Shown here: in pieces, positions 1 through 8,105 of the stretch
Layout: every line of letters begins with the position of its first letter
Numbering within the stretch: the stretch's first letter is position 1
Assembly: GCF_013408415.1 (NCBI RefSeq)
Contig: NZ_JACCAA010000001.1
Coordinates: 3,348,001-3,412,000 of the forward strand
Direction: 5' to 3'
Source: Nocardioides daedukensis
GTDB taxonomy: Bacteria; Actinomycetota; Actinomycetes; Propionibacteriales; Nocardioidaceae
DNA length: 64,000 nt
Notes under the pieces: generated by a model
Database searches by the model: none
Told to the model about the DNA's origin: nothing
The model's input: the letters and a program-made list of their open reading frames with translations, nothing else
Translations under genes and position numbers: made by a program

Positions 1-2466
1 CTCCTCGAGCTCGGAGTCACCATCTCCGGCGCCGGTCGACGTGAGACCGGGCTCGAGCGAGGGGAGTACGACCAGGGCCAGCACGACGAGATCCGCGAGG
101 TCCTCGCCGTCAACACCGCGGGCATGCTGGTGCGCCGCTCGGTCTTGGTTGAGCTGGGCGGCTTCGACCCGCAGCTCCCGGTCTTCGGCAACGACATCGA
201 CTTCGGCTGGCGCGCCACTCGCGCCGGTCACACCGCGATCGTGGTGCCCCAGGCAGTGGTATTCCACGCCGAGGCGGCCACCCGCGGGGCACGACGTACC
301 CCCCTGACCGGCCAGCATGGTCACATCGCCGAGCGGCGCGCCGCGATCTACACGCTGCTGGTGAACACCCCCGGCCGCAACCTGGCCTGGCAGTGGCTGC
401 GCCTGGTCTTCGGCAGCCTGGTGCGCGTGCTCGGGTTCCTGCTGGCCCGAGCCCCACGCCTGGCCGGCGACGAGATCGTCGCGCTGGCCGGGATCCATGC
501 CCACCCCGGCAGGATCCGCACCGGTCGCCGGGCGCGTCGCGACCTGGGAGACCCCAGGAGCCCGCGGCTGAAGAAGCTGATGGCGCCGTGGTGGTTGCCA
601 GCGCGCCACGGCATCGACTTCGTCACCGACGTCGGAACTGCGGTCGTCAACCAGGGCCGCGATGCCGCCGAACGTCGCCGCGCGACGCGGATGGCGGAGT
701 CCGGAACCCACGAGACCGGTCCGACTCCCGACGACGCCGACGAGCTGGCGGCCGACAGTTCGGTGATCGCGCGCCTGGTCACCAACCCGACCGCGCTGGC
801 CACGGTGGCCCTGGTCCTGTTCGCTCTGTGGGGCGCTCGAGAAGCGCTGGGTCCGCTCACCGGCGGGGCGCTGTCGCCAGCGCCCGAGACTGCGGGCTCG
901 TGGTGGCGACTGATCACCGAGGGGTGGCACGAGATCGGCCAGGGCACCGATGCCCCGTCCCCGGCCTACCTGCTGCCGCTCGCCGTCCTGGGCACGATCC
1001 TGCTGGGCAGCGCCACCGCAGCGGTCTCCGCGGTGTTCCTGCTCGCGATCCCGGTCGCCGGGTGGGGCGCCTGGCGTTTCGGCAGGGTGGTCGCCGAGCT
1101 CGGCTCCGGCCAGCCTGCGTCGCGGCTGATCCTGGGCTGGGGTGCGGCCGCCTGGGCCGCCGTGCCCGCAGCGAGTGGCGCCTGGGGACAGGGACGGCTG
1201 GGCTTCATCGTGGCCGCCGCGCTGCTTCCCTGGCTGGCCCACGCGGCCATCGGCTTCTTCGAGCCCGGCATCGACCGGCGTTGGCGCGCCGGCTGGCGCA
1301 CCGGCCTGCTGCTCGCCCTGCTCACCGCTTTCACTCCGGGCGCCTGGGTGTTCGGGGTCCTGCTGGCCCTGGTCGCACTCGGACTCGTCCTCGGCTTCGC
1401 GCCGGCGATCGCGCGCCGGCGTACGGTCTGGGGACCGGTGCTCGTCGCCGTCCTGGTCCCGCCGCTGCTGCTCCTGCCGGGCGCCGTCGGCATGCTCGGC
1501 AACGACGTCTCGGCGCTCTTCCTCGAGGCGGGCCGGGTGATGGCCAAGCCGGGCACCGTCGACCTGCTCGCCGGACGTCTCCCGGGCCCGTCCGCACCGC
1601 AGTGGATCGGGCTGCTGCTCGTGCCGGTCGCGATCGTGGCACTGCTCCGCTCGCGCACCCGGCTGGCCGTCGTCGGCTGCTGGCTGGTCGTGGCCCTGGC
1701 CTCGGTCGAGACGCTGGTGCTGAGCCGAGTGACCATCGACCTGCCGGCCGGGGCGACGCGTCCCGGTCTGGGCTTCACCCTGATGGTCATCCAGGGCGCA
1801 CTGATCGTCGCCGTCGTGATCGCCGGGCACGGACTGTGGGCGAGCTTCTCCGGCGCCAACTTCTCCCTGCGCCAACCGCTCGCCGCCCTGATGGTGGCCT
1901 GCGCCGTGATCGTGCCCGTCGGCGGTCTCGGCTGGTGGGTCATCGACGGTGACAACCTGCTGCACCGGCCCGGCGAGTCCGAGGTGCCCGCCTACATGGC
2001 CCAGGCTGCCGAGGAAGGAGCCGGGCACGGCGTGCTGATGCTGCACGGTGACATCGAGTCCGGGTTCACCTGGCGGGTGCACCGCGAGGACGGGATCACC
2101 CTGGGTGAGGACGAGGTGCTTGCCCTGACCGGGCCCGACAAGAAGCTCGACGCACAGGTCTCCGAGCTGCTCTCCGCCCCGACCCCGGAACTGACCAAGC
2201 AGCTGCCCGAGCAGGGGATCGACTATGTCGTGATGCCGGCACCGGCCGACGGCCAGGTGGCGGCGACGCTGGATGCGGCCACCGGGATGGTGCAGGCCAG
2301 CAGCTCGGACCGGCGTACCCGCGCCTGGCAGTTCGAGAAGGGCGCTCCCGATGACGCCGTCGAAGGCGACGCGCCGGCCTGGCATCCGTTCCTGTTGGCC
2401 TGGCAGGTCATCGCACTGCTCGTCGTCATCGTCCTGTGTGGACCGTCCCGCAAGGAGCAGGCATGA
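1..2466 (+). CDS. Large membrane-anchored family 2 glycosyltransferase, 5' end outside window
   Basis: The reading frame is open from base 1, so the start and most of the GT-A catalytic domain lie upstream; 821 residues are visible. Visible residues 54-71 (GGFDPQLPVFGNDIDFGWR) are the acceptor-side motif of GT2 enzymes, in which the ND-x-D segment takes the place of the usual ED-x-D. From about residue 255 the protein becomes a long multi-pass membrane region, followed by an extracytoplasmic stretch and one last membrane segment near the C-terminus. Family knowledge suggests transfer of sugars to a lipid-linked or cell-wall polysaccharide; the substrate cannot be read. The stop overlaps the next start (ATGA), so the DUF5719 gene is translationally coupled and probably works with it at the envelope. 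Confidence 0.85.
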   Translation, partial: LLELGVTISGAGRRETGLERGEYDQGQHDEIREVLAVNTAGMLVRRSVLVELGGFDPQLPVFGNDIDFGWRATRAGHTAIVVPQAVVFHAEAATRGARRTPLTGQHGHIAERRAAIYTLLVNTPGRNLAWQWLRLVFGSLVRVLGFLLARAPRLAGDEIVALAGIHAHPGRIRTGRRARRDLGDPRSPRLKKLMAPWWLPARHGIDFVTDVGTAVVNQGRDAAERRRATRMAESGTHETGPTPDDADELAADSSVIARLVTNPTALATVALVLFALWGAREALGPLTGGALSPAPETAGSWWRLITEGWHEIGQGTDAPSPAYLLPLAVLGTILLGSATAAVSAVFLLAIPVAGWGAWRFGRVVAELGSGQPASRLILGWGAAAWAAVPAASGAWGQGRLGFIVAAALLPWLAHAAIGFFEPGIDRRWRAGWRTGLLLALLTAFTPGAWVFGVLLALVALGLVLGFAPAIARRRTVWGPVLVAVLVPPLLLLPGAVGMLGNDVSALFLEAGRVMAKPGTVDLLAGRLPGPSAPQWIGLLLVPVAIVALLRSRTRLAVVGCWLVVALASVETLVLSRVTIDLPAGATRPGLGFTLMVIQGALIVAVVIAGHGLWASFSGANFSLRQPLAALMVACAVIVPVGGLGWWVIDGDNLLHRPGESEVPAYMAQAAEEGAGHGVLMLHGDIESGFTWRVHREDGITLGEDEVLALTGPDKKLDAQVSELLSAPTPELTKQLPEQGIDYVVMPAPADGQVAATLDAATGMVQASSSDRRTRAWQFEKGAPDDAVEGDAPAWHPFLLAWQVIALLVVIVLCGPSRKEQA

Positions 2467-3875
2467 GTGAACGGACCAGTGGTCGCCGGATGGCCGAGCC
2501 CGCCGAGGCGAGCCGGCGCGGACCGAGCCCGGTGCTGGTGGTGGGCCTGGTCGCGGTGCTCGTCTCCGCCCTGGCCCTGGCCGGGATGAAGGGATCGGAC
2601 GAGTCCGAGCCCAGCGAGGTGCGCGAGGCGCGCTACCGCCCGCTGACCACCCAGTCCCTCAGCTGCCCGGCCGCACAGAACAGCAGCTCCGGACTCGTGG
2701 TCGGCAGCCTGACCGAGTCCACTGACGCCGGCAAGATCACCGCCCGCACTTCCGCGGCAGGCCCCGCACGGGCGGTCGAGGTCCCTGCCGGCGAGGTCGC
2801 ACCGGTCAGGCTCGGTGACCGGGCGACAATCCTGTCCGGCACCGGCGCGAGTGCTCCCGGCCTGGTCGGCGCACGGTTCGCGACCAGTGGTGTGCCGAGC
2901 TTCGCCGAGTGCGTGGTGCCGGACGCCGAGACCTGGTTCAACGGTGCCGGCGCCGGTGGCCTGCACGAGTCGAAGCTGCTGCTGGTCAACCCCGACCGAG
3001 GACCCGCCGTCGCCGACGTGACGATGTGGACCACCACCGGCGAGGTCGCGGCTCCCACGGTGCGCGGGGTGACCGTCCCCGGCGGCAAGAGCGTCGAGAT
3101 CGACCTGGCCGACGTCGCACCCACCCGCGAGGAGATCACCCTGCGGGTCGCGGTGACCCGGGGCCGGATCGCCTCGACGATGAGTGACTCCTACACCCCG
3201 CGCGGCGGTGCCCGGCGTACCGATGGACTCCCCGCGAGCCAGGCCCCGGCGCAGACCCAGTGGATCGCCGGGATGCCGCGCAAGAGCACCGAGGCCGTGC
3301 TCGTGGTGGCCAATCCGGGCGCCGACGCGGCAAGGGTCGCGGTCAGCGTGGTCGGGGAGGAGACCGAGTTCGAGCCCGAGGGCTTCGACGAGATCCGGGT
3401 GCCCGCCGGGCAGGTCGTCGTCCAGGAGCTGCCGAAGGCCGTCACCCGGCTGCTGGCCAGCGAGGACGCGACCCTGAAGCTCTCCTCCACCAAGCCGGTC
3501 ACCGGTGGTGTCCGGGCCGTGGTCGCCAACGACTTCGCCCACCTTCCTGCCGCAACGAACGTCGAGGGGGACGCGGCCGTCGTGGTGCCGACCTCGGGCG
3601 AGCGCACCCTGGTCCTCACCGGAGCCGACAGCAGTGGTTCGGCCAAGGTGTCGTTCGTCGGCGCCTCCGGCAAGGACGCCTCGGCGACACTGCGGCTGCG
3701 CCCGAGCAGCTCGACCGCGATCGAGCTGCCCCGCGGGACCACGGCCGTGATCGTCCGCAGCGACGCTGTGTCGGCCGGTGCGGTGCGCACCCTCAGCGCC
3801 AAGGGGATCTCGATCTCACCGCTGCGTCCGCTGGTCACCGAGAAGGTCATCGCGGACGTCCGACCGCAGTGGTGA
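2463..3875 (+). CDS. DUF5719 family membrane-anchored extracytoplasmic protein
   Basis: This 470-residue protein has a short basic N-terminus, one membrane segment at about residues 24-42 (VLVVGLVAVLVSALALAG) and a long Gly/Ala/Val/Thr-rich exported domain with beta-sandwich-like composition. No catalytic motif is recognisable. The ATG at 2463 is preferred because it forms an ATGA overlap with the upstream glycosyltransferase; a start 27 bases earlier would lie inside that gene. DUF5719 proteins are commonly found next to such glycosyltransferases in actinobacteria, which suggests a helper role in envelope polysaccharide assembly (inference). The family assignment is from recall of sequence and context; molecular function is unknown. 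Confidence 0.8.
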   Translation: MSERTSGRRMAEPAEASRRGPSPVLVVGLVAVLVSALALAGMKGSDESEPSEVREARYRPLTTQSLSCPAAQNSSSGLVVGSLTESTDAGKITARTSAAGPARAVEVPAGEVAPVRLGDRATILSGTGASAPGLVGARFATSGVPSFAECVVPDAETWFNGAGAGGLHESKLLLVNPDRGPAVADVTMWTTTGEVAAPTVRGVTVPGGKSVEIDLADVAPTREEITLRVAVTRGRIASTMSDSYTPRGGARRTDGLPASQAPAQTQWIAGMPRKSTEAVLVVANPGADAARVAVSVVGEETEFEPEGFDEIRVPAGQVVVQELPKAVTRLLASEDATLKLSSTKPVTGGVRAVVANDFAHLPAATNVEGDAAVVVPTSGERTLVLTGADSSGSAKVSFVGASGKDASATLRLRPSSSTAIELPRGTTAVIVRSDAVSAGAVRTLSAKGISISPLRPLVTEKVIADVRPQW

Positions 3876-3937
3876 GCCGCGCACGCGAGCACTGAGTTGG
3901 CCAGCGAGTGGGCCAGTGAGTGGGGCAGTGCGGCCGC

Positions 3938-4201
3938 TCAGCGCAGCTGCGAGGGCCCGGCCACGTCCTGGTCGACCTCGTTCTCCGCGAACGGGTGGTT
4001 CTCCACGAACGTGCGGGCCTCGGCATACATCCGCTCGATGTAGGACTCGAGCTGCTCGGACTCGACCCGCCACTGGCCGCGCCCACCGATCTTGATCGCC
4101 GGCAGGTCACCGCGGCGGACGAGCGCGTAGACCTGGGCCTGCGACGTGTTCAGCACCTCGGACACGTCGGCGAGGGTGAGGAAGCGGGGAGAGCCAGACA
4201 T
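3938..4201 (-). CDS. Small BldC/excisionase-like helix-turn-helix protein
   Basis: This 87-residue protein is a MerR-like winged helix-turn-helix of the excisionase/BldC type. Residues 7-55 carry the typical pattern FLTLADVSEVLNTSQAQVYA, then RRGDLPAIKIGGRGQWRVE, then an LESYI helix; the C-terminal 25 residues are acidic. It should bind DNA as a transcription factor. It lies alone on the minus strand, divergent from the SAF-domain gene about 100 bp away and convergent with the DUF5719 gene, so it may regulate the SAF/CpaE pair (inference). The ATG at 4201 is the first in frame that gives the family N-terminus. Confidence 0.85.
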   Translation of the reverse strand: MSGSPRFLTLADVSEVLNTSQAQVYALVRRGDLPAIKIGGRGQWRVESEQLESYIERMYAEARTFVENHPFAENEVDQDVAGPSQLR

Positions 4202-4303
4202 GGGGCCAACTCTGCCACCTCCCGGGTCAGGAGTGGCGCATCGGTGCGTTGGCCTGTGGACAAGGGAGATGACGGATCGGCCGTCGCACCCGATGATGTG
4301 ACG

Positions 4304-4969
4304 GTGAGCACTCATCACCAGAAGCCGGATGTGCCCCTCGCGCCGCGTGCGCGCAGCGCTGGTTGGCGTGACCCGCGGCTGTGGATCGGCGTGGCCCTGG
4401 TTGCGGCCTCGGTCCTGATCGGGGCAAGGGTCCTCGGCTCGGCGGACGAGATGACCGAGGTCTGGGCACTCAAGGCTGACCTGGCCGCGGGCCAGCAGAT
4501 CAGCTCCGAGGACCTCGAGCCGACCAGGGTCCGCTTCGACGACGAGCAGGACGCCCGGGACTACGTCCTGGTCCGCGACGGTGTTCCGAGTGACGGGGTC
4601 CTCCAGCGCAGTGTCGGGGCAGGTGAGCTGCTTCCTGCCAAGGCAGTGGGCACCCAGGGGGAGCAGCTGGTCGAGGTGCCGCTGACGGCGCCCGTCGAGA
4701 ACATCCCGTCCACCCTGCGCCGTGGCTCCAGGGTCGACGTCTATGTGATCCCGGAGCGGGTCGGCGCCTCGGATCCGGACTCGACCCCGACGGCCACCAA
4801 GGTGCTCGAGGACGTCGCAGTGATCGCGGTTCCCGAGAAGGACGAGGTGATCGGACAGGTAGGCAGTCGCCAGATCCTCGTCGGCGTGCCCGCCGGGGCC
4901 GACGGGGAGATCGGCATCGTCCTCGCCGCGGCCCGGGACAACCGGGTGCAGCTCACCAAGCGGGGCTGA
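4304..4969 (+). CDS. SAF domain protein (CpaB/RcpC-like)
   Basis: The protein has 221 residues. A cytoplasmic N-terminus of about 25 residues precedes a membrane segment (LWIGVALVAASVLIGARVL). A SAF domain follows at about residues 48-115, beginning LKADLAAGQQISSEDLEP, and then a CpaB/RcpC-like C-terminal part. In Flp/Tad pilus systems such proteins sit in the periplasm or wall zone and support pilus assembly. The start is uncertain: GTG at 4304 leaves a short cytoplasmic tail, GTG at 4298 is equally possible, and no clear ribosome site is seen. A CpaE-like ATPase gene follows after 4 bp, but no tadA, tadB, tadC or pilin gene is present downstream. Confidence 0.75.
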   Translation: MSTHHQKPDVPLAPRARSAGWRDPRLWIGVALVAASVLIGARVLGSADEMTEVWALKADLAAGQQISSEDLEPTRVRFDDEQDARDYVLVRDGVPSDGVLQRSVGAGELLPAKAVGTQGEQLVEVPLTAPVENIPSTLRRGSRVDVYVIPERVGASDPDSTPTATKVLEDVAVIAVPEKDEVIGQVGSRQILVGVPAGADGEIGIVLAAARDNRVQLTKRG

Positions 4970-4973
4970 GCCG

Positions 4974-6284
4974 ATGGTGCCCATGGAACCATCGCACCGC
5001 ACCTGCGTCCTGGTCCTCGGCGCCGGCGCTGGCTGGGAGTCCACCGCGCTCAAGGCGCTCTCGGACAACCGTGGCGTCGTGGTGCTCAAGCGCTGCGTGG
5101 ACGTCACCGACCTGCTTGCCGCCGTCACCATGGGCCAGGCCCACGTGGCCGTGCTGGCTCTCGACGCGCCCGGTCTCGACAGTGCCGCGATCGACCACCT
5201 GCGGCTGCACCAGGTCGAACCCGTCGTCGTGCTCGCCGATGCCGGCCGCGAGGACCTGCGAGCACGCGTCCACCGTCTCGGGGTCACCCACTGCGCGGAC
5301 GAGTCCCACCTGTCCGCTCTCGCCGACCTCGTCGTCACCGCCGCCCGGGAACCCGGCGCGCTGACCAGGCCCGCCGGCGGGGATCACCCTGGCCGGGACG
5401 CTCCCGGGACGGTTGGGCCCGGCGCTGCGGAGCTGAGCGAGGGAGTCGGACCGATGATGGGCCCGGGTCGTGGCCGCTCGGTGGTCGTGTGGGGACCGAC
5501 GGGCGGACCGGGACGGACCACGGTGGCGCTGGGACTGGCCGGTGAGATGGCCCGGCGCGGTGCTGCGCCGCTGGTCCTCGACGTCGATCCCTGGGGCGGC
5601 TCGGTGGGACAGCACCTCGGTGTCCTCGAGGAGGTGTCCGGACTGCTGGCGTGTGCCCGCGCCCATGTGGCCGGGGACCTGCACGGGAGCTATCTCCAGC
5701 TGCAGCGCAGGGTCGCCGGGCTGCGGGTGGTCACCGGCCTGCCGCGCGCCGATCGCTGGGTGGAGATCAGGGCCGGCGCGGTGGAGGAGCTGATCGCCCT
5801 CGGCAAGCGCCAGGGCGAGGTCGTCGTGGACACCGGTTTCGCCCTCGAGCCGGATCCGGCCGCTGAGCACGCGGGTCGAGCGGGTCGGAACTCGATGACT
5901 CTCGAGGCACTCGGCGTCGCTGACGAGCTGGTGGTGGTCGGTGCCGCGGACCCGGTCGGCCTGGCCCGGCTGGCCCGGGGACTGGTCGAGCTGCGCGAGG
6001 TGACCGGCGACCGGGCGGTGCACGTCGTGGTCAACCGGATGCGAGGCTCGCTCGGCTGGTCCGAGAAGGACGTGGCCGCCATGGTGTCCGGCTTCGCCGA
6101 CATCGCCAGCCTGTACTTCCTGCCCGACGACCGCGCTGCGGCGGATCGGGCACTGGTCGCCGGACGGACCCTGGCCGAGACCGGGGACTCGCCGTTGGCC
6201 CGCGCCCTGGCCCAGGTGGTGGATGCGCTCCACCCCACGAGTGCCCGTGCACGCAAGGGCCTGCTGCGCGGCCGGAACCGCTGA
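4974..6284 (+). CDS. CpaE/TadZ-like MinD-family ATPase
   Basis: This 436-residue protein has a receiver-like N-terminal domain (about residues 1-125), a Gly/Pro linker and a MinD/ParA-type P-loop domain from about residue 165. The Walker A is GPTGGPGRTT at 174-183: both lysines expected in the deviant KGGxGKT motif are replaced, the second by Arg181. The switch region LVLDVDPWGGS follows. CpaE/TadZ proteins place the Tad pilus machine at a cell site. It forms a pair with the upstream SAF-domain gene. The ATG at 4974 is used; ATG at 4983 is a close alternative. Whether the Arg P-loop still binds or hydrolyses ATP cannot be told from sequence. Confidence 0.75.
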   Translation: MVPMEPSHRTCVLVLGAGAGWESTALKALSDNRGVVVLKRCVDVTDLLAAVTMGQAHVAVLALDAPGLDSAAIDHLRLHQVEPVVVLADAGREDLRARVHRLGVTHCADESHLSALADLVVTAAREPGALTRPAGGDHPGRDAPGTVGPGAAELSEGVGPMMGPGRGRSVVVWGPTGGPGRTTVALGLAGEMARRGAAPLVLDVDPWGGSVGQHLGVLEEVSGLLACARAHVAGDLHGSYLQLQRRVAGLRVVTGLPRADRWVEIRAGAVEELIALGKRQGEVVVDTGFALEPDPAAEHAGRAGRNSMTLEALGVADELVVVGAADPVGLARLARGLVELREVTGDRAVHVVVNRMRGSLGWSEKDVAAMVSGFADIASLYFLPDDRAAADRALVAGRTLAETGDSPLARALAQVVDALHPTSARARKGLLRGRNR

Positions 6285-6318
6285 GTCACGGCGTACGAGG
6301 TGGTCCCGTGCTCGGGCC

Positions 6319-7638
6319 TCAGGAGGAGAACAGCAACGCCAGCCCGGCGATCGTGAACCCGACCATCACCACCAGCATCGAGAGCTGGCCGGTCAGCTGG
6401 TGCCGCTTCGGCAACAGCTCGATGGCGCGGTCATGGGCCGCGACGACGGCGACCACGTGACCGATGATCACACCGAACACCTTGGTCAACGCCAAGAAGG
6501 TCGGGTGATAGCTCAGCCAGTAGTTGATCTCCCAGTCGGCCGTGCCCAGGTAGTTGGATCCGTCACTGCGTGGATCGCTGAGGAAGATCAGGGTCTGCTG
6601 GCCGTATTCCACCAGATAGCTGAGGTAGTGCGCGATCGTGTAGCCCACAAGGATCGGCACCAGCGAGTGCGCGAAGGCGCTCGGCAGGTCGGTGCGCCGG
6701 TGGCCCTGCTTGATCCCGGTGAGCATCGTGGCGACGGCGAAGAGCACGCCGACCAGGACGATGAAGCCGATCAACGCGACCATGTTGACGGTGTTCCTCA
6801 GCCCGTCCGGCACGTCCTGGATGAAGAGCGTCCAGCTGTTCGACCCCTTGTAGGAGTCGAAGGCAGTGCTGCCGAGCAGGACCGAGGCGACCGCCAGCAG
6901 GCCCGGCACCGCCGGAAGCCGGGCCAGGTTCTGCATCGGGTTGACCAGGATCAGCTCGTCGGCAGTGTTGCGCCCCCACACGGACAGGTGCGAGACCAGG
7001 GTGGAGAACACCTCGAACGGGTCCGCATGCTCGAAGAACCGGTTGCCGAACACGGCGCCGCCGACCAGCATCACCGCCACATAGACCGCACACCACAACC
7101 GCACCGGGCCGAGCTCGGCGTTGAACGGATAGACCAGCTCGAACCAGACGAAGGCGAACAGGGTGAGGGCGGCGGGCCAGTGGCCGAGCCGTTCGGGGTA
7201 TTGCCGTAAGCCCACGTCCGGGTCGCCACCGGTCAGCTTCGCCAGGGCCAGGTTGATCGTGCGGACCGGGCTGATCGCCTTGTAGAACTTCCCGAAGAAC
7301 AGCGACATCGGGACGATGCCGACCCACAGCCAGACGTAGAAGACCCCGAAGACGGGGTTGATCTGCAGGTCCCTGCCGAAGACCGCGGCAAAGGCGACGT
7401 AGACAAAGAACGCGAAGCCCAAGCCTCGCACGACGCCACGGAACCAAGTCGAGTCGACGATCGCGCCGAGCGTGGGAACGGCGGTGCCGGCCTCCCGCGA
7501 GGAATAGCGCGGCGTGCGCCAAGCCAGGGCCAGGACCATGAACGAGATGGCCAGCGCAGCGCAGGCACCCGCAATGGCGTATTCAGCGGGAAGCGGTAGG
7601 TCCTTCGCCCCGCCCACGCCGTGGGCGATCAGGTCCAC
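6319..7638 (-). CDS. Polytopic His-rich membrane protein of unknown function
   Basis: The protein has 439 residues and about ten hydrophobic segments, for example residues 20-40, 66-88 and 100-118. Several histidines lie in or beside these segments: FAHSLVPILVGYTIAHYLS, LSYHP and GHVVAVVAAHD. Relatives in actinobacteria are, as I recall, sometimes named 'fenitrothion hydrolase', but no hydrolase motif is visible and I do not adopt the name. The GTG start at 7638 lies 2 bp after the stop of a cupredoxin-like lipoprotein, so the two form an operon. The partner and the clustered histidines make a metal- or copper-linked membrane function conceivable (inference). Confidence 0.7.
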   Translation of the reverse strand: MDLIAHGVGGAKDLPLPAEYAIAGACAALAISFMVLALAWRTPRYSSREAGTAVPTLGAIVDSTWFRGVVRGLGFAFFVYVAFAAVFGRDLQINPVFGVFYVWLWVGIVPMSLFFGKFYKAISPVRTINLALAKLTGGDPDVGLRQYPERLGHWPAALTLFAFVWFELVYPFNAELGPVRLWCAVYVAVMLVGGAVFGNRFFEHADPFEVFSTLVSHLSVWGRNTADELILVNPMQNLARLPAVPGLLAVASVLLGSTAFDSYKGSNSWTLFIQDVPDGLRNTVNMVALIGFIVLVGVLFAVATMLTGIKQGHRRTDLPSAFAHSLVPILVGYTIAHYLSYLVEYGQQTLIFLSDPRSDGSNYLGTADWEINYWLSYHPTFLALTKVFGVIIGHVVAVVAAHDRAIELLPKRHQLTGQLSMLVVMVGFTIAGLALLFSS

Positions 7639-7640
7639 GC

Positions 7641-8006
7641 TCAGCGGACCTCGAGCTCGACGACGACCTGGGCCGGGTCGTGCAGCTCGGCCGGGAAGAT
7701 CCCGGCCTTGTCGAAGGTGACGTCGTGCTCGGTCTGGCCGGCCTCGAAGACCACGGACTGCTCGGGCTTGGAGTGGATGTGGATCTCACCGGCCACGTCG
7801 GAGTCGACGCGGAACGTGAGCGGCTCGTCCTTGGCGATCTGCAGCCGGGTGCCGCTCGGGGTGACCTTGCCGTCCTTGATCGTGACGGCGATCGAGTCGA
7901 CCACCTTGTCCTCGGAACCACCGTCCCCGGAATCGCTGCACGAGGACAGCGCTGCCACGAGCACGAGCGCAACCAGCGCAGTCAACCATCTGAAAGTACC
8001 GGACAT
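7641..8006 (-). CDS. Cupredoxin-like lipoprotein
   Basis: This 121-residue protein begins with a lipoprotein signal peptide ending in LSSC (Cys23), so it should be anchored on the outer face of the membrane. The remainder is a single all-beta cupredoxin-like domain (VTIKDGKVTPSG, EPLTFRVDSDVAGEIHIHSK, FDKAGIFPAELHD). The histidines at HIH and LHD could bind metal, but the Cys of a classical blue-copper site is absent. It is the first gene of a two-gene operon with the membrane protein downstream. It diverges from the acyltransferase gene across about 100 bp. The ATG at 8006 directly precedes the signal peptide. Confidence 0.75.
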   Translation of the reverse strand: MSGTFRWLTALVALVLVAALSSCSDSGDGGSEDKVVDSIAVTIKDGKVTPSGTRLQIAKDEPLTFRVDSDVAGEIHIHSKPEQSVVFEAGQTEHDVTFDKAGIFPAELHDPAQVVVELEVR

Positions 8007-8105
8007 GATCTTGAAGACACCTCCACACGATGGACCTGCCACTTGTCGGCCGATCCCTCTGACAGAATCGCATGGAGGACAAGTTGTGTCAGAACAGGGG
8101 ATCAG

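Noticed and set aside
6319..7638. Naming the membrane protein 'fenitrothion hydrolase'
   Set aside because: No hydrolase motif is visible; the name recalled for relatives appears to be transferred annotation.
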